From: Tyto alba
Lineage: Eukaryota > Chordata > Aves > Strigiformes > Tytonidae
Assembly (NCBI RefSeq): GCF_018691265.1
Contig: NW_024881321.1
Span: 19,445,698-19,509,697 of the forward strand
Direction: 5' to 3'
DNA: 64,000 nucleotides
Shown piece by piece: positions 24,936 to 38,200 of this stretch; the stretch's first letter is position 1; each line of letters starts with the position of its first letter. The position numbers and the translations under genes are program-made. Below the pieces are notes generated by a model, which was not told the origin of the DNA, did no database searches, and saw only the letters and a program-made list of their open reading frames with translations.

Positions 24936-26330
24936 AAAAGGCTCATATCACACAAGTATCTGTGCTGACCCAGGAGGTCTCTTCCTGTCCTACCTGTTTC
25001 CTATATCCCATTCAGTTGAGTTTACATATGTGTCAGCTGTTTACCCGCCTGGCATTTTATGGATGATTTCCATGCTTTTCTTCTCTGCTATTTTTTTTTT
25101 TCTTTTTTCAGTCTAACTTTCTATTTTTGGAATACTGATCCTCTCCCATTTGGGACATATAGAGGTATTTGAATTATAGAACCATTTTTGTAGTGTTCTT
25201 AGTTTTATTAATTTTCTTTGTAATTTCCTTGCTTTGTAATTAGAGCAGTATTTTAATTAAAAAGAGCTGTAACATTTTTAAGCACAAGTCTTAAAAATGC
25301 CAAGGAACACTCTTCATCCCAGAGAAAAGGCTAAACTGCAGCTTATGAAATAGTCTGAATAACGGGTGAAGACAGAAATCTACAGAAACTGTCTCAGCTA
25401 GAAGCTGTTAAAAATCATTATCAGATGCATGCATCCTTGTAGCTGGAAATTTCTAGGTCCTGTCCTAACAGAACAAACATTGTTTTTCAAGAATTCACAC
25501 AAGGTATCAGATAACATGTGTTACATGACTGCCACCTCTAATTTGAATTAGTTTAATTTTAGTGGTAATTAAACTGTGATAAATTAATGTAACTTAAAGA
25601 ACTGAATTAGCTCTCTAGAAAATAGCTAATTTGTCTGTATTGAAAGATTGTCATTGCATTTGCAATAATGGGTAACCCTCAAGGGGTGTTGAAGCTCTAG
25701 GGATAAACACTACTTTTAGATCAGTGTGTGTTTCTCAGAAAAGACTTTTCTCTCAGCAAGAAAAAAGGCTGTATTGCTGTGTGTCTATCTCTCATATATT
25801 TTTTTTTTTTTAAGAATGTGAATAATATCAAGTGAACATATTAAATACTCTTTGGGAGACTAACAGCAGGCTGCCTGTTGACCTTTCACCTCATATTGAT
25901 TTATTCTTCAGTCATTTTTCTTGGTGATTTCTACTTTTCCTTCATGCCTTTTAGTTAGGAATAGGGAAACTCTGTCATCCCTGCTGAAAAGCACATTATT
26001 TGTACTCAACAGTAGAGAATATATTGTGTGAGATATTCCATTCCCTTTCAGGACTTTGTTGGTTGAGGTTTCTCCCATGGAATAGAAACTTTTGTCTGTT
26101 CCCCACAGACACATATACTCCTTAATTCCTCCTTTTTCTGATAGATAAGTTCCTAGGAGGATAATTTTATCCTAAAGAAACACAAAAATATGCTTCCAAG
26201 ATGTTAAACCTGCCAGAAAGCTTCTTGACTAGATAGTAAGGATTTCCCTGTCTAATCAGCTGGAAGGGCTCAGCATAAAAAGAAGCATCTTGCCATACTA
26301 TCTAAATATCTTAATAGGATTTGTACTTGG
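24936..26330. other. Gene-free stretch
   Basis: Unique AT-rich DNA with short T tracts (for example around 25090 and 25800). I see no gene, RNA or repeat body. Confidence 0.5.
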
Positions 26331-26560
26331 ATGGGTCTCTGGCGTGGACAGGTTCCTGATGCATGGGAGCGGTGCTGGTGGGAGCACCCTACAACCAGCG
26401 CTCATGGGCAGCCTCCCAGCGAGGTGACGTGTCCATCCTGCCCCAGGGCGGTGGAGGTCCTCCGTTTCCAGAGTGCTCAGCTGTCGTGGGCTGGGCCGAA
26501 GGGAGGTGAACCTATTCCTTGCCTGTTCACACCCCCAGACATCTTGGGGGAAAGAACACA
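26331..26560. other. Isolated GC- and CpG-rich islet
   Basis: About 230 bases of clearly GC-rich DNA with nine CpGs, in surroundings where CpG is rare. Both strands carry open frames of about 110 codons that extend into AT-rich flanks, which is expected from composition alone. No domain, signal peptide or known repeat is recognised. Possible explanations are a small CpG island (alternative promoter or enhancer), a fragment of a GC-rich repeat such as an LTR, or an unrecognised exon. Confidence 0.45.
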
Positions 26561-26966
26561 AAGTCATGTCTTTACTGTTAAACAGTCTGGTTTCTTTCTT
26601 GCAGTAGGAAGCTTTATTAAACAAGTAAAAATAACAGTTATAATGATGAAAAATCCACCATGATCAGTCTACAACAGCCCTTTGAAAAAGTACATTAGTT
26701 GTCTGCCTTGCTGCTGCGATCCCAACTTTGCCTTTTAACTGCTGGTACATGTAAAGTACGTACCTACCAGAGGAGACTTGTCTTTTAATCATCATTGCTA
26801 GCTCTAATGTCATAGTGGTGTTTCACTTTGGACAGTTATTTTCTGACTGGATCAAACCAATCTCTGGTTAAATAGCACAGGAAAATCTTCACTCCCTAAC
26901 ACGTCCAGATATGTTCCTATCTACTATCTGTCCCCATGTGTATTTTGCTATAACAATTGCCTGTCT

Positions 26967-27091
26967 AGAATGAGCAGCCTGTTTACATACTCAGTAGTGT
27001 GCAGGAAAGTTTTTGATGTACCTCTGAAGAAAGAATGAGCAGCCTGTTTACATACTCAGTAGTGTGCAGGAAAGTTTTTGATGTACCTCTG
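26967..27091 (+). repeat. Tandem duplication, 2 copies of 60 bp, period 65
   Basis: Positions 26967-27026 and 27032-27091 are identical base for base over 60 bases, separated by AAGAA. Each copy starts AGAATGAGCAGCC and ends GATGTACCTCTG. Lack of any mismatch implies a recent event, a length polymorphism or an assembly error. No open frame or transposon is involved. Confidence 0.95.
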
Positions 27092-30000
27092 TATTGTTCA
27101 GCATGGACAAAAGTAAAACTAGAAGAAGAGTGGTATTAAATTTTAAATATGATTTTATGTGAATATTAAAAATCTGAGGCATATAAAGAAATTAAAATTG
27201 CAGTCCACTTTTATTTGAATTGTAGATATTCAAACATGAGGTGATCTAATTTTTTTAAGGTGTTATAGCTGGGTTTTGTTTGACACACCCAAAGTGGCTA
27301 GGGCTTATAAAACTTGAGAAATTTGGACAAATATATTTCTGAAGGCCCTCATTTATTAGAAAGGAGGCACACTGAAAACTCCACAGCGTGAATTACTCCA
27401 CCTTGCTGGTCATGCTTTCTTTTCACATTGCTAAAGGTCTAAAAGCCTGTATCATTTTACTAAATTGTGCCAAACAAACCAATTTAATAACAGTGTACTA
27501 GCACTTAGCAAATGCCCATCTGAGAGAGTGATTCCAGGTGGCTGTTTCTAGATTCATACTAGTATAATCAGAGTGCAGCAGAATCTATGAACAAGCCCTA
27601 GGGGGTTTGTTGAGCTGGTGCTACAGCTGATATCTTGGGTCATTTTTTAATTAAGCCTGCTAATTATGCAGAGTAATGATCTCTCCTTCCCATGCTTTTT
27701 TTCATAATGCAAACTACACGAGGCCAGTTTGAGACCACTATCTCATGACCTATCATAGATTGTGTCTCAGAGCCTGCTAATGTGTATAGAAATCATTACT
27801 TTCAAATTAGTGTTATACTAATTACATTATATTTTTAAAAACAAAACAGAAACAAGAGAAAGAAAAATGATAAAACAAGCAAAGGATGGTACATTGTGAA
27901 CATAATGACTCAACTCAGTTATGTCAAGTGATGCAGAGCACATTAGTTATTTTATTTTGCTTGCCAACTGATTTGCATCTAATTCATCAACACATGGAAA
28001 ATATTGTTTTCGTTTAAGCGTTCTGGGGTGCTGGACTGAGCCCTGTCCTACTGCCCTTCTCTGTTGGAAGACAAAAACCTCTGATTAAGAATGACAGACA
28101 CTTTCAGTGAAGCAGTTTTTCAAAAAGCTCTCTTTCCTCAGTCAGAGCTGGTATAATTTCAGGGTATTTTATTTCTCCATTCAGAGAGTCAGTAAGAACA
28201 GGAAGGAATATCAAGTTACGCAGCAGCCAAAGGGACAGATCTGTTTACTTGACAAAGCTAATTGATTATGCTGAGTTCACTCCAATACAGGGTCATTGAA
28301 TAGTTCTCTTATTGATGAAATGATACTGTCTACTGAGGATATTAACCTTTTTAGCTTTCTGCATTAGTGTTGCTGTAAGGTCTTGTTTCAATGTAATATA
28401 AATTCCTTGTGCAACCAAAAAATGTAATTATCATATATATGCCTACAACTTCATTTATGAGTACTGATGTACACGTATACATACATATCTATATCCAGAA
28501 AACGCTACTGAACATTAGGAGCTGAGTTGATTCGACTGAAAGACCTAATGTAGCCTATGGAGATAATATTTCCATTGTCAGATTTTCCACATTCTCCATA
28601 TTTTTGTCAGTGTTTGGGATATTTTATTTCTTTACCTTAAACTGGTATTTGAATATTCCAATTAGATGACCATACACTATAACTTCACTGTAAGAATATT
28701 AATTAACCTCAGTACTTAAACTTATCATCTATCTAATTTTCAAAATACGATATATATAGAGCTCTTTGCTTTTATGGCACCAGTTTTAAACATTGCCAAG
28801 TTTCTGCTTCATAAATGCCCAATATATTGTAGAGTTTATAAAGCCAGTCTAAACATTCAGTGTAAGCAAGTGATGTAGGTGTCTACATTTGTTGTTACTT
28901 TATGTTAGATATAAGCAAGAGCAGGCCATTAATTTTGCAGGATATTGCTTTATTTAAAAGTACTGAAATTCAGTTAGAAAGTTATACCCTATATCAGTAT
29001 CATGTGTCCTGTAAAAAATAAAAAATTATAAAATACATTAAAATTGTCTAAAGAAATACAAAATGGGTTTTAATGCCAGTGTTATCTTAATTATTGAGAA
29101 GCTCACATGAAAGTTGAAGTTAGTCTTCAAAACAGTTTAATTGCCTTTAATTTTGCAATTGGAAAGAAATTCTATTTTAAATAAAAATATGTGAGATAAA
29201 ATAAAAAGTGGACTAAGAACAAAATAGTCCACCTCTGTTGAAATAAAGTATTTCCATTCATGCACATTGAATTACTAGAATGAGATGTTCTCATCTAACT
29301 TCAGCCTTTAAAGATTCCAGTTTATGTTAGTCACCAAATGTCCTTCTGTAGGGGACAGAGCAATGTGGGCAGCTCCAAAGGCAATTCAAGATAATATGTG
29401 GGCTGAATTGCCCTCTGGCAAGTGCAGAAGGAAATGAATTTCTGCTACTATCTCAGGTGGGATAAATCTCCCTCAGAAGATGCTGATGTCTCTCCATTTT
29501 CTAAAGAAGAAATGCAGATAATTTAGCAGTAAGACCCATGAGGTGGATGTATTCACAGTAAAGGCTTGTTCAGAATACTTTGAATACACAACATCCTGTA
29601 TTGAGCTTTTCTCCCATGCTGAGGTACTTTGGGCCTGACACACAGCAATGAACTCAGGCAGTGGGAATTCTGTGGTTCATTAGGAATACAGATTCAAACT
29701 GTTTGGTGCAGCAATGAAAGCCAGAACAGTGTATGAATGAGGAAAACCCACCTTGTATTTAATTTCTGGTGTTTGTTGTTTGTTCCAGTTTTGAAATTTT
29801 AAACGACTACAGTAATTACATCTGAAAGCTGTCCCAGAAAATTCCTGTTTTGTGGAATCCCTTCCAAACTCCTGCAAAATCTACCCAGGGTACTGTGTCT
29901 ACTTTTCTTTTTCAGCTGTCTTTAACTGGAGAATTTCATAATTCTGTTTCAGTAATTACAAATTTAAATTATATCATTTTATTTGCATGTATTTATTTGT

Positions 30001-30182
30001 ATGTATTTTTTCCTGATTTTGGTCTTCTTCCTTGTCCCATCTATATTAAAGGTGTAATACAGAGGAAAGTTAGAGAGAGATGTTTGTTTCTTAGTCCTGT
30101 GACATGGGCGATAGTTGACCATGATTTCCCAGCCAGACTTTCTGGATGATATTCTCAGTGATATAGTTTTACTGTCAGAACC

Positions 30183-30214
30183 AGGAAAAAAAGAGGAAAA
30201 AAAGGGAAAAAGTG
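30183..30214 (+). repeat. Purine-rich tract
   Basis: A-rich runs broken by G (GGAAAAAAAGAGGAAAAAAAG). Low-complexity sequence. Confidence 0.75.
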
Positions 30215-30727
30215 AATGTAATGATAGTGTCTGGCATGCATGAGCTTTGACCTCCTTTTATGGGTTCCATCTGAAACCCAGGACCATTATTATGCCACAG
30301 GAGTTAGTAACTCAATCTCACATTTTCACCAACAGTGCTACGTGTCACACACATACTGCATTGTGTTGTGATTATTCTCCTCTCCTTACAGACAGAGCTA
30401 CTCACTGCTGCATGTTAACCCTTTGTCATTATGTCACATTGTGCATATTTAATTAGGCACTCTTCTATCCTTCGTGAGTGCAAGCCATGTCTTTTGCAAA
30501 GCCCATTTTTTGCTATCTGCATTGGTAATTATGTCAGATTTGGGGCCAAATTCCCTGGGGACAATGAACATAAGCAGCCTTGTATACTTCCCCAGAGACT
30601 CTAGACATGTGACAAGAAGAGCTCTGAGATGTGAGTGAGTATGAAGAGCTGATTTCTGTTGCTTAATCTCCTCAGCCCCAGGCAAGTTTCTCACTGAGCA
30701 TATGCTTTGGAGCTACTTTTGGCTAGT

Positions 30728-30747
30728 ATGTAAGCAGCTGCTTACAT
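30728..30747. repeat. Perfect 20-bp palindrome around an E-box
   Basis: Arms of ten bases, ATGTAAGCAG and its reverse complement, meet with no spacer and create CAGCTG at the centre, a binding site type for bHLH factors. Pairing fails at the eleventh base. A chance occurrence is possible in 64 kb but not common. Confidence 0.9.
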
Positions 30748-33700
30748 GTGGATGGGGACTTTCTTCCTAACTCAGTGGGGAACCATACTAGAACAATTGG
30801 TGGTGGTGTAAGTTGCACAAGAGCCAGACAAGGAGGCTGAAAGACTGAAGGGAAATAATATCTGTTGTCTCTGTACAAGATTTATGTCCCTTTTTTCTCA
30901 TCTTACAACTTTGCAAGGATATTCTCTTTACCTAATGTCATGCACGATAAAGTCCAAAATCCAAATTCCTGAGGCAGAGGCAGAAAATAGTGGTTGTCAA
31001 GATTGTCCACAATTCACCCATAACTGGTATAGTTCAGTGTTATTAATGTATTTTAAACTTTAATTCCATTTGAAAATTAATGACCGAGCAGAACTAAATT
31101 GAACCATCTCAAGTTCAGAACTATCAGGAATATCTTGTGGAAAAAGCAGCCCCTACAATGCTCTTGCTAGTTGAACTTGTCCTAGAGAGAGACTAACACA
31201 CAATAAATCTTCCAACATACTATATCTGTCAGAGCAGTCAAGTCCTGGGATTTTTCTTTATGTGATAGATTAGTTCTGTCTGGCACTGTGTTGTTCAAAC
31301 ATAAAATTCAGTAACATCCAGTTTTCTGACTGTGCAGGGTAGGTGCAACTTCTTGAAATGGCCTGGTGAGGGCAAAACATTAATGGGATTCAGTAGTTGT
31401 GTGTATAGGAAAATCACTGTATTGCATTGCAATAGGGTGATGCACTCGTTTAAATCTAACCAGAAGTAGTCATTGGAAGGCTGTCATTTTCCCGTCTTCT
31501 GAAACACAATATTAGTGAAATGTCACTTTGTGTTAAGATCATCGGTGGCCTTTGCTATGTACATTCTTCCATGTTTCCGCGCAAAGATAGTGAAGCATAC
31601 CAGAGTCTTAGCTCTAGAGATCGATTTCTCTTCATGTCTGATATTAACTTACATCGCCAGGGCCAGGGTGGGTGTGAAAGAGGTGGCCAGAAATGCTGTT
31701 TATTCACTGAACCTTGAGGTAGAACTTTAGCAAATGCCTGAGCTGCTTTGAGTTGCTGAAATGACTGCAGTTTTGGTACGTTTTTAGGGTTTGCAATGAT
31801 AAGAGCAGATCTCTAAGGAGTTGAATGTCTGAGTGATCTAAAACCAGGGCAGTCAAGCTGAAGAGGATGTGTGCACTAACCTGTTTGCACTGAATAGTCT
31901 CCATAAATAATTTACAACTATGACTGCTAGCTATTATTACAAAAATACCAGATTGCATTTTGACACATGCAGTCAGCTTGTAAGTCAATAGATACATTTC
32001 ACCTAGTGTATGCAGACCACAGTTTCAGCCATCCATCCATGTGTGTTTTACAACAATGCAATTTATCGTTCCAAAACAAGACTGAGAAGACCTTTATGAA
32101 TACATTTAAAAACTCAGAACAGTGATCAGACTACTGGATCTTTTACCGTGTTGGTCTTTAATAGGGTTGTGTCCCCTCCCTGCACACAGCTTTCAGTTTT
32201 AAACACTTGTGATATTTTATTTAAGGGTTCTACTCTGTGGGCAGTGCTGTGGAGTCACTCAGGATCTACTGCAAGATTTCAGGAAAGAAAAAATTAAAGG
32301 ACGTATGTTTGACATTTCCTTTACTATGTTTCCCTTTGAGACTTGTTCGAGTCACCAAGAAAATATTTCATTATAGCTTGATTTAACCAGAAAGAGTGTC
32401 ATTGGGGTTTGCCTCAGTCTTGGAGATTAGCAGGGCAGGGGAAATAGCACAAAAGTAAAGTTCCCTATAACAATCGAGTGAAATGATGCATAACAATGTC
32501 TTAATTAACCTCAGCATAGTGGGAACCAGGAAAGTCTTTTTTTTTGTAATGTAATAAAAATCTCCATTGCCTTAGGTATTAGCCTACTTAACATATACTT
32601 GGGTTTGTAAAGAAAATTATCTTCCTTAGACCTTATTTTTTAAAATAGGAAAAAAAGCCATTTATTATATTTTCTTTATTACTGAAGAATAAAAAAATTT
32701 AGTATGTGTTTTCAGAATGTACTTTTATATACATCCAAGGATATTGTGTACATATATTTAAAAAGTATTTTTGTTATGGAAACTCAGGATAGAAATAAGA
32801 AAATCTGAAACAACAACTAAAATACAAATATTGGCTGTAGTGATATTGCAATAGAAAATATTTTTTTCTCTGTAAAAGTCTAGACAAGAATGAAGGTTGG
32901 GCTTTCTGAGACAGTTGAAATCACATATTGATTAGAACCTGAGCAAGAATAGTGATTATCCAAAGATTCAATCTGATTAACTGGCTACTTGTGTTTGATA
33001 CTACAGTCATGAATTCATATCCCAGTTGTCCCTAGAAATTCTTCATTAATTAAAAGCCTCTTTCTTTCTTCGTTATTACCTGTCTACATCTATTGTGTCA
33101 TGTATCTGTACAGCAAAACATAGCAGGGTGAGCCTGGAAGAGTAGGATGGAGGAGAGGATACCGGTGGAGAGAGAAAACTAGAAGATGAGATGTCCTCAT
33201 TTTATTGTGTTTCCACATAGAACACATCCACTCTGGATACAGCATGAAGCAGGGGTTGTTCACACCAGAAGTGGCCACAACGAGCTAGGTGCACTGTTAA
33301 GTGAACATCAGCCTCAACAGGTAGATTTTAAGCATCAGATCACAATTTCATTAATTCAAAGTTCATGCCCACCCCTTCTGTCATTTCAAGCACTTAATAC
33401 ATCCAGTGTGGGTTAACTTTGTGACTTAGGTAAATGGTCTTTGCTTCACTGCTAATCACCACACTTGCTTCTGTTTGAAGAGTTAGGAAACACAGATGCG
33501 TGAGGGACAGGATCCAGAGCACAGATTAAGACACCTAAATGAAGGTTTATAATGTAGATATCTGTGTGTCTGTCTGTCTAGGTGGCTAAATTCCCACTGT
33601 ACCCAATGGCAATTAAGTCAGTAGAGTCAACAGAGTTAAAGAAGCTCTTTGGCTCACCCAAAGTTAACCTATGTAAAATCAGTTGAACAGCTTAATAAGG

Positions 33701-34784
33701 CTATTAAATTGACAAAATATAGGTGTCTACTGCCTTTATAGATGCTCTAGCATGTCTCTCTTGGCCTCCAGATGACTTTTCAGACTATATGTCTCTCCTG
33801 CAGGTCCTGTTCAGTATCTGCCAAATCCAGGTAATTGTTTCAGATACTCTGGTGCATCTAAAAGAATAATGTTATGTGTGTGTTTTGGCAGCTGAATTGA
33901 AATCTCTGTTTACATGCACACCTAGATGTAAACATTTACTTATTCATCCTCACTTTGTAAGGTACATTCAACCTTGAATATCCTTTTTCCAAAATTCACT
34001 TTGTTCCAGAAATTAGCTCCTTCAGTCTTTCACAACCTGCAAACAGGTACAAGGTATTTAATATTATTCTGGGAAAAAAGTTATTCTCATTGACTGGAGT
34101 TCACCTTCCTGAAGTCATAAGAAATGTGAGAAACTAGTGGAGTTTATTGACTTATATCTTGACAGTATGCTCCTGTATGACAGCCCTTTGCTTTGGGCTC
34201 TCTCCCCTCTACTCAGCTGCCCAAACTTACAGAAATTTGAGGCCTATATACTGCTGCCAAAGTGAATGAAAATTTGTACAAAGTTATTAGAGCCAGAGAT
34301 AAGGCAGATGCAAGCACAGGGTATGTGCACGTGCTTTATTGCCTTAAGAACCTAACAGGTATCTTGCTAGTTTAGTTCAATAGGAAAAGTTTCTCCCTAA
34401 TTTGTAGTGGAATGTGAATCAGATCCATGGTATCATGAAGTATACTGCTTCCTGGAATAACTAGTTGGGGGCAAGAGATTTCTGAAAACCCTGTTCAGGA
34501 CATCCCAACATTCATGCTGGCTGAAAATTAAGAAATCATTTCACTCTACCATGTATATTCCACTACTTTCTCCAGACTTTTGGTACTACTTCAACTCTTT
34601 TATCTATGTTTTTCTGCATAGGTATCTAGACCCTACTTCATCTGAAGTACTAAACCAGGCACCTAGCAATTTGGGGCCTAATTTTTACTTCTGCCTAGGT
34701 CCCTTTGCACAGTCAAAGTGATGTAAATTACAACCAGACCTATAGTTAGGAATAGTGTCAACTGACTGGAAATAGGGCAGCAAA

Positions 34785-35296
34785 TCAGCTTTGCGGTCCC
34801 CAACATGAGGACATGGATCTGCTCGAGCAGGTCCAGAGGAAGGCCATGAAGATGATCAGGGGGCTGGAGCACCTCCCCTATGAGGACAGGCTTGGAGAAT
34901 TTGGGTTGTTCAGCCTGGAGAAGAGAAGGCTCCATGGAGATGTTATAGGGGCCTTCCAGCACTTAAAGGGGGCCTACAGGAAAGATGGGGAGGGGCTCTT
35001 TATCAGGGCGTGTAGTGACAGGATGAGGGGTAATGGTTTTAAACTGACAGAGGGTAGATTTAGATTAGATATAAGGAAGAAATTATTTACTGTGAGGGTG
35101 GTGAGACAATGGAACAGGTTGCCCATAGAAGCTGTGAATGTCCCCTCTCCGGGAGTGTTCAAGGCCAGGTTGGACAGGGATTTGAGCAACCTGATCTAGT
35201 GAAAGGTGTCCTTGTCCATGGTTGGAAGCCTGCCAGGGTTGGGACTAGATGATCTTTAGGGTCCTTTCCAACCCAAACCATTCTATGATTCTTTGA
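34785..35296 (+). mobile_element. 5'-truncated CR1 LINE, 3' end
   Basis: A 512-base CR1 copy. It begins inside ORF2 at the QLCGPQHEDMDLLEQ segment, continues through the C-terminal region to the stop at 35197-35199, and has the CR1 3'UTR (CTAGATGATCTTTAGGG, TTCCAACCCAAACC) and a tail of two octamers (ATTCTATG, ATTCTTTG). No poly(A) and no clear target duplication. The whole coding part is in one unbroken frame, so it seems younger than the long copy at 6.8-10.2 kb. Confidence 0.95.
34786..35199 (+). pseudogene. CR1 ORF2 C-terminal fragment, frame intact
   Basis: 137 codons in frame from QLCGPQHED to the TAG stop, covering the C-terminal region after the RT core (VQRKAMKMIRGLEHLPYEDR, then LFSLEKRRL, RFRLDIRKKLF and WNRLP). 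One codon is missing in the QHKKD-type segment and a Trp is changed to Cys. The endonuclease and the catalytic RT domain are absent, so no activity is possible. There is no start codon of its own; the Met at 34813 is an internal residue. Confidence 0.9.
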
Positions 35297-38200
35297 CGAT
35301 TCAATGAAATCTAGTCATGCTTTTATGCTTAAGTGACCAAAGGACCTATATTAAAAAATTTGAAGTCCTTAACCTTGCTCATGAAAGACTAGTCTGGTGC
35401 ACTCCAGTAGCTGCATATAGATGAGACTAGACTAGTATAAATATTCTCAGCTGCTCAGAAGAGAAAAATATAACAAGAACAGCATCTACCACAGGAGATT
35501 AAAATGTAAATGTAGAATTTTTCTCTATCTCCTTGGTCATACTGAAACTTCCTTCCTACATTTTGGCATGCAAATAAATTGCAGCAGCATTTTCTTATCT
35601 TCACAAATAAATGCATCTAAATTTTTCTGAAGAGTGTAGGTAGTTATAAGGAAGAGTAATTTAAATTAATTGGTAGATTCTACTTCTAAATTTGGGTCAC
35701 AAAAATTTATTTGTTTTTTTCTTGGGATAAAGAACTGTATTTGACATATTTGATAAGTAATTGCAAACAACAAAGGATAAGGAACAGTGGACTGAGGCAA
35801 ACAAGAAAAAAAATCTTTCTGTGTCTTAAAACTGTACTATTTCCATACACAATCTGGCCAGAGACATATGAATATTTGAAATTTGAGTTGCATGCAACCT
35901 GAGTGTTGGTTTGCAGGGCTGAGGAGGAGATTTTATAAAAGAAAGGTTCAGGAAAAGACACTTTTTTACAGTGTCACTATTTGCTTCTCTAAAGGTGGTT
36001 TCATGAACCAGCTGTACAGCCTCTCAGTTCCCAAACAAAACAGCATTGCTTGGCTCTAAGTAAAATTTCACAGTGCTATGAAGAACAGATCTTACAGTAT
36101 CTCATTTGCTTTTGGCTTCTGAGTTGTCTTTTTCAAGTCCAACCTTCAGCATGAGTAATCTGGAAGGGGTTCAATAATCTATAATAATCAGAAAATCATT
36201 TGGGTACCTTGATTCTCTCTGAGTGGCATAACAAGACACTGTAGCTGGAAGAGATCCAAACTTAATTGGTATAAGATCGGATCACAGACAAGGCCGGGGT
36301 CATCCATAGGCATACATGATAGACAACTACCAGTACAGCATTTTCAGTCATCAATCTTTAGAGGAAAAAGACTGTGACAGCTGGAAAAAACATGTCTTGC
36401 ATCAGCAAAAATGACCACATGGTAAGGATGGAGAAAATGATTCAGTCTGAAACATGAGAGCTTTTCTCTGATTTCTGATTAACTTTGTCTTAGTTTTAAA
36501 CTCAGTCCAGTACACGAATAATAAAATTAATAAAACTGTAAAGAATGCTTTTATTGAGGTATTATGTGAGAAAAAATCCCCCACCCTATTTATTACAATG
36601 GATACTTGACAGAGACAACTTAATGATAAACTTTTACTATATTTCAGAGAGAATATCCCAAATATTATTAGCCTTCTTAATAAAATACTATCACAGAAGG
36701 TCTTTTATTTTTATTTCTGATTACAGTCCTTAGTATTACTTCAATCTGTGTGATCACTTAGGGAAACAGAACAGAACAGAAAGGGAATTTTTTTTCTTTA
36801 AAAAGGGTTTTTTAACCCCTCCATTCCCATCCATCAAAAAATACCATGTGACTGACACATATTCAGTGGTTGACTTCAGAGACATAAAGTAGGCACATCA
36901 AATTCCAGTTCTTTGTCAGTGTGGAGTGACTGCTAAAAGTTATAAGGAACAAGCCCATATTATAACATAGATATATTCTAATACACTATTTTGGTTGCTC
37001 TCACACAACCAAAATTTACATTAAAGTCTGTTTTGGATACAAAAGAAATGCAGGAATAGATCATTTGCTGTTTTAGGACAACCATTCTGCTAAATTTCAC
37101 TCTTGCCAGGACACAAACTTATACATACACTGGTGACCTCAATGTTTTTCCTTTATTATATCATCATGACTACTGTTATTCTTCAATGAACTGAAAACAT
37201 CTCTTGGGAGATGTTTTAGTATGCTTGTCAAGTAGTGGCAGGAGATCAAGATAATTTTCAGGTTATTACTGTCATGAGACACCAAAACTGAGAAAAACAC
37301 ATAATAGAAAAGGTCAGATAGAGAAGCTTTTTGTCCAAATTAGGGTCAGAGTTGTTTTTACTCTGCCACTATAAAAGGCTTGAGGAGTGGAACAGTAAAA
37401 TCCTACATCAGTGTGATTGTAATTTTGACATTATAGTGACTTTCTAAACCAGGAGTCTATAACTTCTTGATCAAATGCAGTTGTGGGATTTTTTTGTTGT
37501 TTTGGGTTTTTTTAAATTATACATACAGGAACCTGATTCTGCACTGCTTCTAGTAGCAGGACTCCCATTCAAATAAACAGTGTCTACTCTAAAGACTGTA
37601 TTTGGATCAGACATGATATTATAGAAGAAAAAGGTTTCAGAGATGAAAAATACAGTGTACAACAGTTGACCTGATCATTATTTTTGTAGTGGCTTCCATT
37701 AAAAACTAAAATACGTGACCACGACACACATAATGCCACATGACTGCGAGTGTACTCCCAAATCCCTGTCACTCTATAATTATATTCCACATGTAAGAAC
37801 TTCTTGAGAACCTTGAGAGCATGCTGTTCAGCTCAGATCTGGTGTCCAGTTAGAATAGGGTTTAACCTGATAGTTGAACTAGCTAAATGATTTACTGCTA
37901 AAAAAGACAAGCCTGCTTTGCTGTGTCCTCCGCCATCATCCATAGGTTCTTCTCCTCTCCCTTTCTTTGGTATCAGGTCTAGTGATCACGTGGTTGCAGT
38001 GTGAGTCAATTCAAGAGGCTGAACCACTGTGCTGATCTTCAGGTGAGACTACTTAACATCTTCAGTGTAAACTCATCCCTCTAGAAATCCTTCCCTACAC
38101 TTTGACAATAAAGGAATCTTGGTCAAGGAGATAAGTGATGAGCTCAGATATAACGTCTGCATATGTCCAGTGATTTGAATCCGACCTTATTTTGACCAGC

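Larger units (their letters stand above)
26561..34784. other. Gene-free stretch
   Basis: No exon found. It contains the 60-bp tandem duplication at 26967-27091, a purine-rich tract at 30183-30214, a palindrome at 30728-30747, and a region near 33526-33735 with recurring GGTGTCTA/ACACCTAA-type words that may be an old LTR. The rest is unique AT-rich sequence. Confidence 0.5.
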
